Of a stretch of DNA of 64,000 nt, positions 27,535-36,049 are shown in pieces. Below the pieces are notes generated by a model that searched no databases, was not told where the DNA came from, and was given only the letters and a program-made list of their open reading frames with translations. The stretch comes from Lentisphaeria bacterium. Lineage in GTDB: Bacteria; Verrucomicrobiota; Lentisphaeria; Oligosphaerales; Oligosphaeraceae. Position 1 is the stretch's first letter; each line of letters opens with the position of its first letter. A program made the position numbers and the translations under genes. The stretch covers positions 36,765 to 100,764 of the forward strand of contig JAKSPB010000004.1 in the NCBI GenBank assembly GCA_024405215.1. Direction: 5' to 3'.

Positions 27535-30204
27535 TCACTCGCAGAGTTCCAGGACGCAGGTGTCGGCGAACTGCATGGGCACTTCCAAAGAGGTGACGGG
27601 GGCTTCGGCCAGGAATTTGCCGGAGATGATGTCCTTGACCTTGACGGGGCAGGGGAAGGTGAGATGCACGACGGCGGGCGTCTTTGGCGTGGCATGGAGG
27701 GTGATGTTGGTGCCGTCGGTGTAGAAGACCACCTCGTCCTTGGTGTAGACGTGTTCGCCGGCTGTCTCCAGGGCGACCTGCAGCAGTTCGCGAGGGACTT
27801 CCGCCGAGGCGCAGAAGATGTCCTTCCCGCGGCGGACGACGGCGGGGGCGCCATTGTCCGCCCAGACGCCCAGGATTTCATCGCCTTCCTGAGGAACGAC
27901 ATCGAAATTGTCCGTGGCGGAGGCCCGGACTTCCCAGGTGGCCGAGAGGCCCAGTCTGCGTCCATCCTGGGTGGCGCGGATATTGCATCGCTGGGCGGAC
28001 AGGCGCCGTTGCAGTTGGAACCCAGTCAGTTCCTGGGAGTTCTCCAGGGAAAAACCGCTTTCGGGATCGACGATGCCGGGGGCATGCGCCCAGATGACGG
28101 TCTTGTCCGCCAGCTGTTTCTTCAGTGCGGCGCGTTCCTGCGCGTCCAGGACCCATGCGTTGCCGACGAGAACGACCTTGGAGGGGATTCCGTTCTTGAT
28201 GACGTCTTCCAAATAGTACATGCCGTTGGAGGCGCCGCAGCGGGAGAGCTGGCTGCGATTGCTGGCGTAGGCCGGGTAGCAGAGCGTGATGGCGTCCTTG
28301 GTATAGACGGCGGAGCGTTCGGAGGCAGTGCCGGCGATGACGGGCTCGAAGGGACGGGGATTGCCCAACTTTTTATCTTCCATTTCCTTCAGGTCGCTCA
28401 TGGCGGTCCAGAGATAGGGATCGTCGTACCAGCCGATCTGTGCCAGGTCCATCCACCAGCAGCCGAAGTTGCGGATGATCTCCTCGGAGGTGTTGCGGAG
28501 AAGCACATTCCGGGAATGGGTCTTGTCATGGACATATTCGGTGACGCCTGCCAGAGGGCCATTGGCTGCCAGGTAGGTCCGCGTGTCGTCTTCGTAGAAC
28601 CACATCTTCCCGGAACGAAGGATGGATTCGCCCGGCGTCATGGCCAGTGCGGCTTCGCCTTCCATGCGGTCGCTGTAGTCAATGGGGGAGCAGAGGATGT
28701 CGATGTCGGGGCACTGCAACACACGGCGGTTGTTCAGGTGTCCGCAGGCGCTCATGCGGTTCATTCCGCCGAAGATGTTGATGTAGCCGTAGAAGTAGAC
28801 AATCAGACGCTTTTCGCCGACAATCTTGCGGACGGCGTGGGCGGTGGTGTAGATGGCATCCGCCACGGCATCCTGAAGGAAGTCGTTGTGGTCAATGATT
28901 TTCTGGTGGACGGTGGGATCCAGCACGGCGGTGATGGGCTTGGCGGCCTTGCGCTCCTCCGGCGAGGGAACCAGCGCGGTCTGCAAGGTCGCCGTGTGGT
29001 CGTTCCAGGCCTTGCGGAGGACTTTGGTGGAGCCGTATTTGTGGGAGAGCCATTCACGGAATGCGGCCACTTCGCAGGGGGAATATCCGTGGAAATCCTG
29101 CTGCCAGCTGTCGTTGTAGAACCACTCCCATGTGTTCAGGTTGCAGATGTGGTAGCCGGCGATGTTGTCGGGGAAGGTGGCCTCCAGATAGCGGATGGTG
29201 CCTTCCAGTTTCTCCAGCGACTCCTTCAGCCAGATCTTGCTGGAGACGCTGGCCACGAGTGCGTGGGAGTTGGGGGCTTCGGGATCCCAGCCGACCAGCT
29301 CGGTGGGATGGGACTCCAGCCACCAGTTCGGCGCATCCAGGCGGATGCGGGGGATGATATATACGCCGGGGTTGGCGGCGATGGCATGGCGCATCTGCAA
29401 GTCCACATTGGAAAAGTCCTGCGGGCCTTTCTCCGGCCAGGGGATGGTGATTACCGTGGTCACAAAATCTACGCCGGCGTTGTGGGCGTTCTTGACCTGG
29501 CGGGAAAAGACGGTGTCGGCGCCAGGGGCATCAATAAGGGCGGGACGATAGGCGACGGGATGGGGGATGTAGTAGCCGGGGGTCAGCAGGACGTCTTTCG
29601 TCTGCTCGCTCCAGACGCGCACGCTGATGGTGTAGGATTTTCCTGGCTCCAGATGCACGGGGACGGGGGAGCGATAGAGATGGGGGTCCCGCGGGAGGTT
29701 GTCCAAAGTGGAATCTGGGGCGAAGTAGTATTTCAGGGCCTTGTTGCCGGGCTCGCCGGGGAAATCGACGATTTCCGCGCCGAAGTACTTCTCCTGGGGA
29801 TTCCGCGGCCAGATCTCCCAGCTCTTGTCCGGCAGGGAAAGGAAGGGACCGTATGGCTGGTCGTCGAAATTCGAGCCGGGCATCAGCAGTTCGCCGGTGG
29901 TGTCGTCAATGACCTGGAAGTCGTCAAAGTAATATGCGCCGGGAATGCGCGGCAGGCGGAAGTGGAAGGTCAGCTGGCAGTCCTCGGAAAAGGTGGATTC
30001 CTTTTTCAGCACAAGGCGCTGGTCGCCGGGGTGGATGAAGATGGGATTCTGCGTGGGGCAACCGTAGAACCAACGTGCCCGGACGGGTTCGCCGTCTTTC
30101 TCAACATGGGGCACGCCATTGGTTGTCTGGATGCGGAAGTTGCTGGCGAAGAGTGAGATGGCACAAAAAAGAAAGGTGCCGAAAGTCAGCAGTTTTTGAG
30201 ACAT
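27535..30204 (-). CDS. Secreted GH42-like (beta-galactosidase-type) protein
   Basis: 889 residues with a signal peptide (LLTFGTFLFCAISLFASN). The first ~215 residues are beta-rich (GAYYFDDFQVIDDTTGELL... a carbohydrate-binding-like domain). The TIM-barrel part has GVDFVTTVITIPWPEKG, then a GH42-like stretch: NTWEWFYNDSWQQDFHGYSP followed by FREWLSHKYGSTKVLRKAWN, a pattern usual just after the acid/base region of GH42 enzymes. A later domain resembles the GH42 trimerisation domain (IPSKVVLVGNAWVL). Probably exported to act on galactosides or glycans; the substrate is uncertain because the usual NE acid/base motif is not clear. Monocistronic, with its own terminator. Confidence 0.7.
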   Translation of the reverse strand: MSQKLLTFGTFLFCAISLFASNFRIQTTNGVPHVEKDGEPVRARWFYGCPTQNPIFIHPGDQRLVLKKESTFSEDCQLTFHFRLPRIPGAYYFDDFQVIDDTTGELLMPGSNFDDQPYGPFLSLPDKSWEIWPRNPQEKYFGAEIVDFPGEPGNKALKYYFAPDSTLDNLPRDPHLYRSPVPVHLEPGKSYTISVRVWSEQTKDVLLTPGYYIPHPVAYRPALIDAPGADTVFSRQVKNAHNAGVDFVTTVITIPWPEKGPQDFSNVDLQMRHAIAANPGVYIIPRIRLDAPNWWLESHPTELVGWDPEAPNSHALVASVSSKIWLKESLEKLEGTIRYLEATFPDNIAGYHICNLNTWEWFYNDSWQQDFHGYSPCEVAAFREWLSHKYGSTKVLRKAWNDHTATLQTALVPSPEERKAAKPITAVLDPTVHQKIIDHNDFLQDAVADAIYTTAHAVRKIVGEKRLIVYFYGYINIFGGMNRMSACGHLNNRRVLQCPDIDILCSPIDYSDRMEGEAALAMTPGESILRSGKMWFYEDDTRTYLAANGPLAGVTEYVHDKTHSRNVLLRNTSEEIIRNFGCWWMDLAQIGWYDDPYLWTAMSDLKEMEDKKLGNPRPFEPVIAGTASERSAVYTKDAITLCYPAYASNRSQLSRCGASNGMYYLEDVIKNGIPSKVVLVGNAWVLDAQERAALKKQLADKTVIWAHAPGIVDPESGFSLENSQELTGFQLQRRLSAQRCNIRATQDGRRLGLSATWEVRASATDNFDVVPQEGDEILGVWADNGAPAVVRRGKDIFCASAEVPRELLQVALETAGEHVYTKDEVVFYTDGTNITLHATPKTPAVVHLTFPCPVKVKDIISGKFLAEAPVTSLEVPMQFADTCVLELCE

Positions 30205-30603
30205 GGCAAGGGGGAGGGAAGGTGAAATGATGAAAAAGTACTTTACCCAATATAAATCGTGTCGGTGGAATGGTGATGGGATGGTGATTGAAAATAGATT
30301 CAGGAAAGCAAGTGGCGCAAGTCAAGGAACGAATAGTGGATGCCGCGGGAACGATTGAGAATCGTGCGTGGATTGCCGATGGGTGTCAATGAATGATATT
30401 TTATGATGGCTTTGGGCAATGTAGGGAATTGAATTGGCGCATTCTTGGGAAAAAGCTTTTTCATAGAAAATTTCGCATGGGAAAAAAGAAAAACATGATT
30501 TGAAATTGTATTTTTTTTAAAAAGATGCTAAATTAATAAAAGTTTCAAAAAAAGGACAGAGTTTGTCCTAAATAACACCACAATTCAAAAAAAGGATTAT
30601 CTC
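30205..30603. other. AT-rich gene-free region before the small basic protein
   Basis: About 400 bases with no supported gene. The right-hand part is very AT-rich and could hold the promoter of the gene at 30604, for instance TTGAAA near 30499 with TAAATT downstream. Nothing else recognised. Confidence 0.5.
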
Positions 30604-30903
30604 ATGGCCAGACCGCGTAAGGATGGTACTCCCGCAAGTCCCAGACGGAGTTTTTCTCAGACTGTCACCGACAAAATCGCCAAGAAATTTGCCGAGAAGG
30701 TCGCAGAAAAGGACCTGACGGACATTGTCGGCAAGATTGGTGAATTGATCGCCAAGTTGGATGAGTTGAAGAAGGCTCAGAAAAAGGCTTTGGCCAAGGC
30801 CAAGAGAGCGGCGAAGCCCCGTCGCAAGAACACCCGCGTCCTGAAGGGCTTCACCAAGCAGCAGCTTCTGGATTACGCCAGCAAGCTGCCCGACGAAGAG
30901 TAG
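30604..30903 (+). CDS. Small basic helical protein, possibly nucleic-acid binding
   Basis: 99 residues, very rich in lysine, alanine and arginine. MARPRKDGTPASPRRSFSQ at the N-terminus is AT-hook-like or unstructured; the middle (about residues 20-70) is a strongly amphipathic helix (IAKKFAEKVAEKDLTDIVGKIGELI), and a short C-terminal motif FTKQQLLDYASKLPDEE follows. It could be a nucleoid-associated or RNA-binding protein; this rests only on composition. A good ribosome binding site (AAAGGA) precedes the ATG, and it has its own terminator. Confidence 0.7.
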   Translation: MARPRKDGTPASPRRSFSQTVTDKIAKKFAEKVAEKDLTDIVGKIGELIAKLDELKKAQKKALAKAKRAAKPRRKNTRVLKGFTKQQLLDYASKLPDEE

Positions 30904-30931
30904 TCTTTGCAATTTCTTCGGAAATATCGCC

Positions 30932-30979
30932 AAAGGGCTGTTGGAATGTCTCTCTCGTAGATGCCAACAGCCCTTTTTT
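30932..30979 (+). terminator. Terminator of the small basic protein gene
   Basis: GGGCTGTTGG and CCAACAGCCC form a 10-bp stem followed by six T. Confidence 0.9.
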
Positions 30980-31235
30980 ATTGTATTGGACTTCTGGAAT
31001 TCTTGGCTCTGTTTTTTCCGTCGGAAGGACTCGGAAGAATCGTTGTAGGGATTTTCAAAGCGGCTGCGAAATCAAGCTTCGACTAGTGCAGTTGCAGAAA
31101 GGCGGGCGGAATTTTTTGACGGAATTCGACACTTTTATGGGAAAACGGCATTACGTTATTCAAAACGTTTACTTGTTTGTTTCCTCCGTCCACCCCAAAA
31201 TGAAAGGGAACGATATCCCTAAGGCGCCGCTACAA
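30980..31235. other. Gene-free region upstream of element copy C
   Basis: About 250 bases. An open frame of 86 codons exists on the plus strand but lacks a ribosome binding site and protein-like composition, so I do not call it a gene. Nothing else is recognised apart from the element that follows. Confidence 0.5.
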
Positions 31236-31330
31236 GCTTGACGACCTTGGACTTGTCCTGTGTCCGAGTCGCAAGCCTTGGGAAAATGTCAAGCTTGAAT
31301 ACGCTGGCAACCTAGGTATGCAATTCCCAA
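31236..31330 (+). repeat. Interspersed ~100-bp element, copy C, upstream of DUF4091 gene
   Basis: Third copy. TTGACGACC, the short hairpin GGAC-TT-GTCC, CGCAAGCC, TTGGGAA, TTGAATACGC and CCTAGGTATGCAATTCCCAA occur in the same order as in copies A and B. TTGGGAA pairs perfectly with the terminal TTCCCAA, and ATAC with GTAT inside. It ends 15 bases before the ATG of the next gene. TTGAAT, 16 bp, TATGCA could be a promoter. Confidence 0.65.
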
Positions 31331-31345
31331 AATGAAAAGCTAACC

Positions 31346-33649
31346 ATGAAGAAATTTCTTTGGTTCCTTTGCCTTTTGCCATTGATGCTGGCTGCTGTCC
31401 AGCAGGATTTGTACATCTTTTCCGCAGCGCGGTCTCTGAAGCAGGACTGGAAGTTGAGCGAGGCCACGATGACCCAGAAGGCCTGGCCCAATGGCGAGCC
31501 TGGCCTGACGGGCTTCGTGACCTTCAACGCCAGCAAGGGCTGGCCTTCCGTCAAACTTGCGATTCCCGAGGAAGCGAAGGACTGGCGCAGTGTCAAGAGC
31601 GTCTCCATGGAAATCTATTGTCCTGCACGGTGTTCCTTCCATATTGAAATTGCCACGGATCACGACAAGAAGAACATGCCTTGGTATGGACTGACCTATT
31701 CGGAAGGGCGGCATACGGTGGTCATGAACATCGAAGACAAGACGGACTGGGATCTGAGCAGCGTCAAGTTCCTGGATGTCTTTGTTTCCCAGCCCAAAGC
31801 GCCGGTATCCTTCTACATCGGCAATTTTGCGATGGAGATGCGCGATCCGGAAAAGGAGGCCGAGTTGCATCGTGCCCAGGGTGCGAAGTTGAAGAGCGAT
31901 GTCGCCTGGCGTCTTGACGCCCTGGGCAGCGCCCGGGCGGATCAGTTCCGTTCGCTGCGCGCCATGGCGCGTATCCTTCCCGAGACCCCGGAAGCCGATG
32001 AACTGGACCGCCTGGCCGAGGAATGCCGGAAACAATTCCCGCTGATGGACAAGGAACTCTTCAAGAGGAGCGGGAAGTCGGCGGGCCTGAGCCTTCTCTG
32101 GTGCCTTCCCGAGGAGAAGATCCATCGCGGCGACTATGCCTTCATTGTCCAGCCAACGGAGTCATATATATTGGATGTCGCGCGTGGGGAGGGCGAGAGC
32201 GCCCAGCTGGTGGGCTATGCGCCCCAGGCGTTGCAAGGCGTGAAGGCGGAGCTGGATGGCCTGCCGAAGATGGCGGATGGCACGGTGATTCCGCGCGAAG
32301 CCCTGAAGCTGGCGCCGTTGGGATACGTGAACTGCCCCAGCAGCCATTATGTGGTGACCTACTCCGGCTACTGGCCGGATCCGATTCTGGAATACCTCCA
32401 GACGCCCATCCCCATGGAGGAGGACAAGTACCAGAGCTGGTGGCTGGATGTGCAGGTGCCTGCCGACCAGAAGCCCGGACTCTACACGGGAAGCATCAAG
32501 GTGACTTACGACAACGGCGTCCAGGATATGCCCTACAGCATCATGGTGCGTGGATTCGCCCTGGAGCACGGCGTGCCCTACTTCTCCCCTGTTGGCTACA
32601 ATGCCCTGGCCGGCTGGCCGGATGCGGAAAAATACAAGGAGGCGGTGGCGGATCTGCTGATCACCCATCGTATGCAGCCGGATGACATCTACTATGGCTG
32701 CAACAAGCACAATGCGGTGGAGGCCAACAAGAAAGTCCTGGCCAAGGGCGCGAAGTACTTCAACATGGGCTATGTGAATGGCCCGCTGAACGACAAGCAG
32801 GTGCAGAGCATCGCCGACTACTATCAGAAGTACAAGGAAGAGGGTATGCTGGACAAGGCATACATCTACTGCTTCGACGAGGCCACCCCGGAGCGCTTCC
32901 CCATGATCCGCGAGACCCTTCTGAAGGTCCGGAAGGCCGCCCCCGGAGTCCCCATCTACACTACGCTCTACGACGGCACTTTCGGTATCGCCAGCAATCT
33001 GGACGATGTGATTGACGGATGGATTCCCGGAACGGTCTCTTTCAGCCAGAACGACAAGAACATCAAGGCGGCCCGTGCCCGCGGACGCAAGGTGGGCTGG
33101 TATGTTGCCTGCTCGCCTTATCTCCCCTACGCGAATTTCCTGCTGGAGTATCCCGCTGTCGCGCCGCGCCTGCTGATGGGGTTCATGTCCAAGAAGCTGA
33201 ACAACGACGATGTCTTCCTCTATTATGCCGCATGCATGTTCTGGGAGTGGAAGAAGACCGACAAGGGCTACGAGAAGAAGGGCGATATCACCACGCCGGT
33301 CACCGGCGGCCCCATCCTGGGCGATCCCTGGAATGGCGCTTCCTTCCAGGACTTCAACGGCGATGGCCGTCTGGTCTATGCCGCCGCCGATGGACCGATC
33401 CCCTGCGTGCGCCTGAAGTACATCCGCGACGGCGTGGAGGACTGGATGTATGTGGATCTTCTGCAGAAATGCCTGGAAAATTGCGATATGATGTCCCAGG
33501 ATTGGCAGGAGGTTGCCCGTCATGAAGTGGAAGTCGAGGACGAACTGGTGACCTCCCTGACCACCTGGACCCGCGATCCGATGCTCATCTATCAGAAGCG
33601 CGCCATCCTGGCCGACCTGCTGGAACAGTATTTCGCCGCCCAGAAGTAG
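31346..33649 (+). CDS. Secreted DUF4091-type protein, glycoside-hydrolase-like
   Basis: 767 residues with a signal peptide (FLWFLCLLPLMLAAVQQ). Residues 20-165 form a beta-rich carbohydrate-binding-like domain (SVKSVSMEIYCPARCSFHIEI). The central part has YWPDPILEYLQTPIPMEEDK and WLDVQVPADQKPGLYTGSIK, followed by a TIM-barrel-like region with AYIYCFDEATPERFPMI (a possible acid residue in FDE). The C-terminus has RLKYIRDGVEDWMYVDLL, the hallmark of DUF4091 (C-terminal to GH-like barrels). A close paralogue lies convergent at 33731. Probably a cell-surface glycan enzyme; the activity is unknown. Confidence 0.8.
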   Translation: MKKFLWFLCLLPLMLAAVQQDLYIFSAARSLKQDWKLSEATMTQKAWPNGEPGLTGFVTFNASKGWPSVKLAIPEEAKDWRSVKSVSMEIYCPARCSFHIEIATDHDKKNMPWYGLTYSEGRHTVVMNIEDKTDWDLSSVKFLDVFVSQPKAPVSFYIGNFAMEMRDPEKEAELHRAQGAKLKSDVAWRLDALGSARADQFRSLRAMARILPETPEADELDRLAEECRKQFPLMDKELFKRSGKSAGLSLLWCLPEEKIHRGDYAFIVQPTESYILDVARGEGESAQLVGYAPQALQGVKAELDGLPKMADGTVIPREALKLAPLGYVNCPSSHYVVTYSGYWPDPILEYLQTPIPMEEDKYQSWWLDVQVPADQKPGLYTGSIKVTYDNGVQDMPYSIMVRGFALEHGVPYFSPVGYNALAGWPDAEKYKEAVADLLITHRMQPDDIYYGCNKHNAVEANKKVLAKGAKYFNMGYVNGPLNDKQVQSIADYYQKYKEEGMLDKAYIYCFDEATPERFPMIRETLLKVRKAAPGVPIYTTLYDGTFGIASNLDDVIDGWIPGTVSFSQNDKNIKAARARGRKVGWYVACSPYLPYANFLLEYPAVAPRLLMGFMSKKLNNDDVFLYYAACMFWEWKKTDKGYEKKGDITTPVTGGPILGDPWNGASFQDFNGDGRLVYAAADGPIPCVRLKYIRDGVEDWMYVDLLQKCLENCDMMSQDWQEVARHEVEVEDELVTSLTTWTRDPMLIYQKRAILADLLEQYFAAQK

Positions 33650-33670
33650 CTGGACATCCTCCGATAACGC

Positions 33671-33712
33671 AAAACCGCCCAGGCACCTGTGTGGCGTCTG
33701 GGCGGTTTTTTT
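33671..33712. terminator. Shared terminator between two convergent DUF4091 genes
   Basis: AAAACCGCCCAG and CTGGGCGGTTTT form a 12-bp stem with T-runs on both strands, so it can serve both the gene ending at 33649 (+) and the one ending at 33731 (-). Confidence 0.9.
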
Positions 33713-33730
33713 GTGGGTGTGGTTGGTGGG

Positions 33731-36049
33731 CTACCGTGTGAAATATTGGTTCAGCAGTGCGGCGATGCGGTCGCGTTTGGCCTGGACGAGGATGGGATCC
33801 TGGGTCCATTCGGTCAGGGAGACCACAAGGTCGTCTTCCACCACCAGTTCGGCCTTGGCGGCGTTCTTCCAGGTTTCGGGCATCTTGTCGGCGTCGGCCA
33901 GGCACTTTTCCAGCAGATCCATGTACATCCAGTCGTCAAGGCCGTCGCGGATGACCTTCAGGCGCTGGGTGGGGATGGGGCCGTCGGCTGCGGGATAGAG
34001 GAGACGTCCGTCGCCGCTGAAGTTCCGGAAGGATTCGCCGATCCAGGGGAATTCCAGGAGGGGGCCGCCGGTGACAGGAACGCTGAGCAGCTGCTTGATG
34101 AAGTAGTCGCCATTTTCCGTCTTGCCCCATTCTCGCCAGACACAGGCATTATAATAGAGGAAAAAGTCGGGCTTGAACTTCCGGTTCATGAAGCCCATGA
34201 GGAGTCGGGTCCCGGTGGCGGGGTATTCCAGCAGGAAGTTGGCGTAGGGGGAGAGGGGCGAGCAGCAGACATACCAGCCGATCTTGCGTCCGCGGGCACG
34301 TGCGTCCGCGGCGAATTTCTCGTTGCGGCCGTAGACGGTGGTCAGGGGGATCCAGCAGTCGATGAGCTCGTCCAGGTCGCTGGCGATGCCGAAGGAACTG
34401 TCATAGATGGTGGTGTAGATGGGGACGCCCGGGGCGGCCTCGCGGACTTTCTCCATGGTTTTCTTGATCATGGGGAACATGGCTGGGGGGCATTCGTCGA
34501 AGCAGTAGATGTACGCCTTGTCCAGGATTCCGGCCTCCTTGCACTTCTGGTAGGCGTCGGAAATCTGCTGGAAGTACTCGTCGTCCATTTCGCGGTTGAC
34601 GAAGCCCAGGTTGAAGGCGGGGGAACCGTAGTCCAGGAGGGCCTTGGAGGTCTCCACCAGCTTGTCCCGGTTGAAGCCGCGGTAGATTTCATCGGGCTGG
34701 AGGCGGTGGTCGATAAGCAGCTTGCCGATCTTCAGGCGATATTCGTAGCGCTCTTTCGGATCCGCCGGGTAGTTGGGCATGTTGTCGAACTGCACGGGAG
34801 AGAAGTAGGGCACGCCGTGGGCAAGTTCGAAGGGGAAGACGGTGAGAGAGAAGGGAAGGGTGGCTTCGCCTTTGTCTGTGGTGATGCGCACGCTGCCGGT
34901 GTAGGTGCCGCTCTTCTGGTCGTGGGGAACCTGGATGTCCAGCCACCAGCTCTGGTAGGTGTCGGCCTCCACGGGGATGGGGGTCTGGAGATATTCCAGG
35001 ATGGGATCAGGCCAGTATCCGGTGTAGTCCACAGGGTAGGCGGGATTTTCCGTGAGTACGTATCCCATAGGGGCGAGCTTGATGGCGTCGAGGGGCAGCG
35101 TGGTGCCGTCGTCCATGGCGGGGGCGGCGGACAGCTCCGCCCGGACGGCATTGAGTTTCTGCTGCGCATAGACCACCAGCTGTGTCCCTTCGCCTTCGCC
35201 CCGGGCCGCGCCCAGGGAGCACTTCGTGGAGGGGGCAGCCAGGAAGGCGTAGGTGTCTCGCAGGACCTTGTCTTCGGAACGGCACCAGAAGGCGGCCAGG
35301 CCGCAATCCTGGACGGCTTTCCGGAAGAAGAGCTTGTCCAGCACGGGATAGACCTCCTTGGCGGTCTTCTGGAAGGCCCGGATGGCATCTGCGTCCGGGA
35401 TTTCCGGGAGGGCGGCCAATTGGGCGAGCTTCGCCTGGAGGGCATCGGGGATGGCGGCGTCAATGGCGCTCATTCTCCAGCGAAGGGAATCCTTGAGGAC
35501 CTTCGCCTGGGCCTTGTGCTGGACGGCCTCGGCTTCGGGAGCCGCCATTTCCAGGCGGATGTCTCCCACGTAGAGGTCATGGGGCTCCGTGGGACGGCTT
35601 GCGAAGAAGTCGATGTATTTGACGCTGCTCAGGTCATAGTCCCGCATGTCGGTGACATTGACCTCGATGGTATGTCGTCCTTCGGCATAGTCCAGGCCGG
35701 TCCAGGAAAAAGTCTTCTTGTCGGTGTCGGTGGCGACCACGAGACCAACGTGGACAGGCTTTGTGCAGTAGATTTCCACAAAGAGCCGCCGGGCGCTGCG
35801 CCAGTCCTTCAGGTCGGCGGGCAGGTAGTATTTTGCGGAGGGCCACCCGTCGGGCCTGGTCATGTAGGTGAATTTGGCGGTCAGGCCGGATTCGCCGTCA
35901 GGCCAGGGTACTTGTTCCATGGTGACATCGCCTTTGGTCAGGTGCCAGTCCTGGTCCAGAGGACGGTCTACGGAACTCACATAGAGAAGCTTCTCTCCGG
36001 CCAGGAGAGAGAACGACAGGAGACAAAGCAGTGCAATGTATTTTTTCAT
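33731..36049 (-). CDS. Secreted DUF4091-type protein, paralogue of 31346 gene
   Basis: 772 residues from ATG 36049, which overlaps the stop of the Bax1-like gene (ATGA). It has a signal peptide (YIALLCLLSFSLLAGEK). It is collinear with the 31346 product: YWPDPILEYLQTPIPVEADT and WWLDIQVPHDQKSGTYTGS, AYIYCFDECPPAMFPMI, and the C-terminal RLKVIRDGLDDWMYMDLL. Both share the FPMI region after FDE, a candidate active site. Probably arose by duplication with inversion and then divergence. The coupling to a DNA-repair-like gene upstream is likely accidental. Confidence 0.8.
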   Translation of the reverse strand: MKKYIALLCLLSFSLLAGEKLLYVSSVDRPLDQDWHLTKGDVTMEQVPWPDGESGLTAKFTYMTRPDGWPSAKYYLPADLKDWRSARRLFVEIYCTKPVHVGLVVATDTDKKTFSWTGLDYAEGRHTIEVNVTDMRDYDLSSVKYIDFFASRPTEPHDLYVGDIRLEMAAPEAEAVQHKAQAKVLKDSLRWRMSAIDAAIPDALQAKLAQLAALPEIPDADAIRAFQKTAKEVYPVLDKLFFRKAVQDCGLAAFWCRSEDKVLRDTYAFLAAPSTKCSLGAARGEGEGTQLVVYAQQKLNAVRAELSAAPAMDDGTTLPLDAIKLAPMGYVLTENPAYPVDYTGYWPDPILEYLQTPIPVEADTYQSWWLDIQVPHDQKSGTYTGSVRITTDKGEATLPFSLTVFPFELAHGVPYFSPVQFDNMPNYPADPKERYEYRLKIGKLLIDHRLQPDEIYRGFNRDKLVETSKALLDYGSPAFNLGFVNREMDDEYFQQISDAYQKCKEAGILDKAYIYCFDECPPAMFPMIKKTMEKVREAAPGVPIYTTIYDSSFGIASDLDELIDCWIPLTTVYGRNEKFAADARARGRKIGWYVCCSPLSPYANFLLEYPATGTRLLMGFMNRKFKPDFFLYYNACVWREWGKTENGDYFIKQLLSVPVTGGPLLEFPWIGESFRNFSGDGRLLYPAADGPIPTQRLKVIRDGLDDWMYMDLLEKCLADADKMPETWKNAAKAELVVEDDLVVSLTEWTQDPILVQAKRDRIAALLNQYFTR

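Noticed and set aside
27664..30156. Long plus-strand open frames opposite the GH42-like gene, and similar ones opposite DUF4091 (33689-36121) and parE (6973-7818)
   Set aside because: Antisense shadows with low-complexity composition and no ribosome binding sites; the opposite strand has signal peptides and family motifs.
30981..31241. 86-codon open frame on the plus strand before element C
   Set aside because: No ribosome binding site, no protein-like pattern, and it overlaps a non-coding element.
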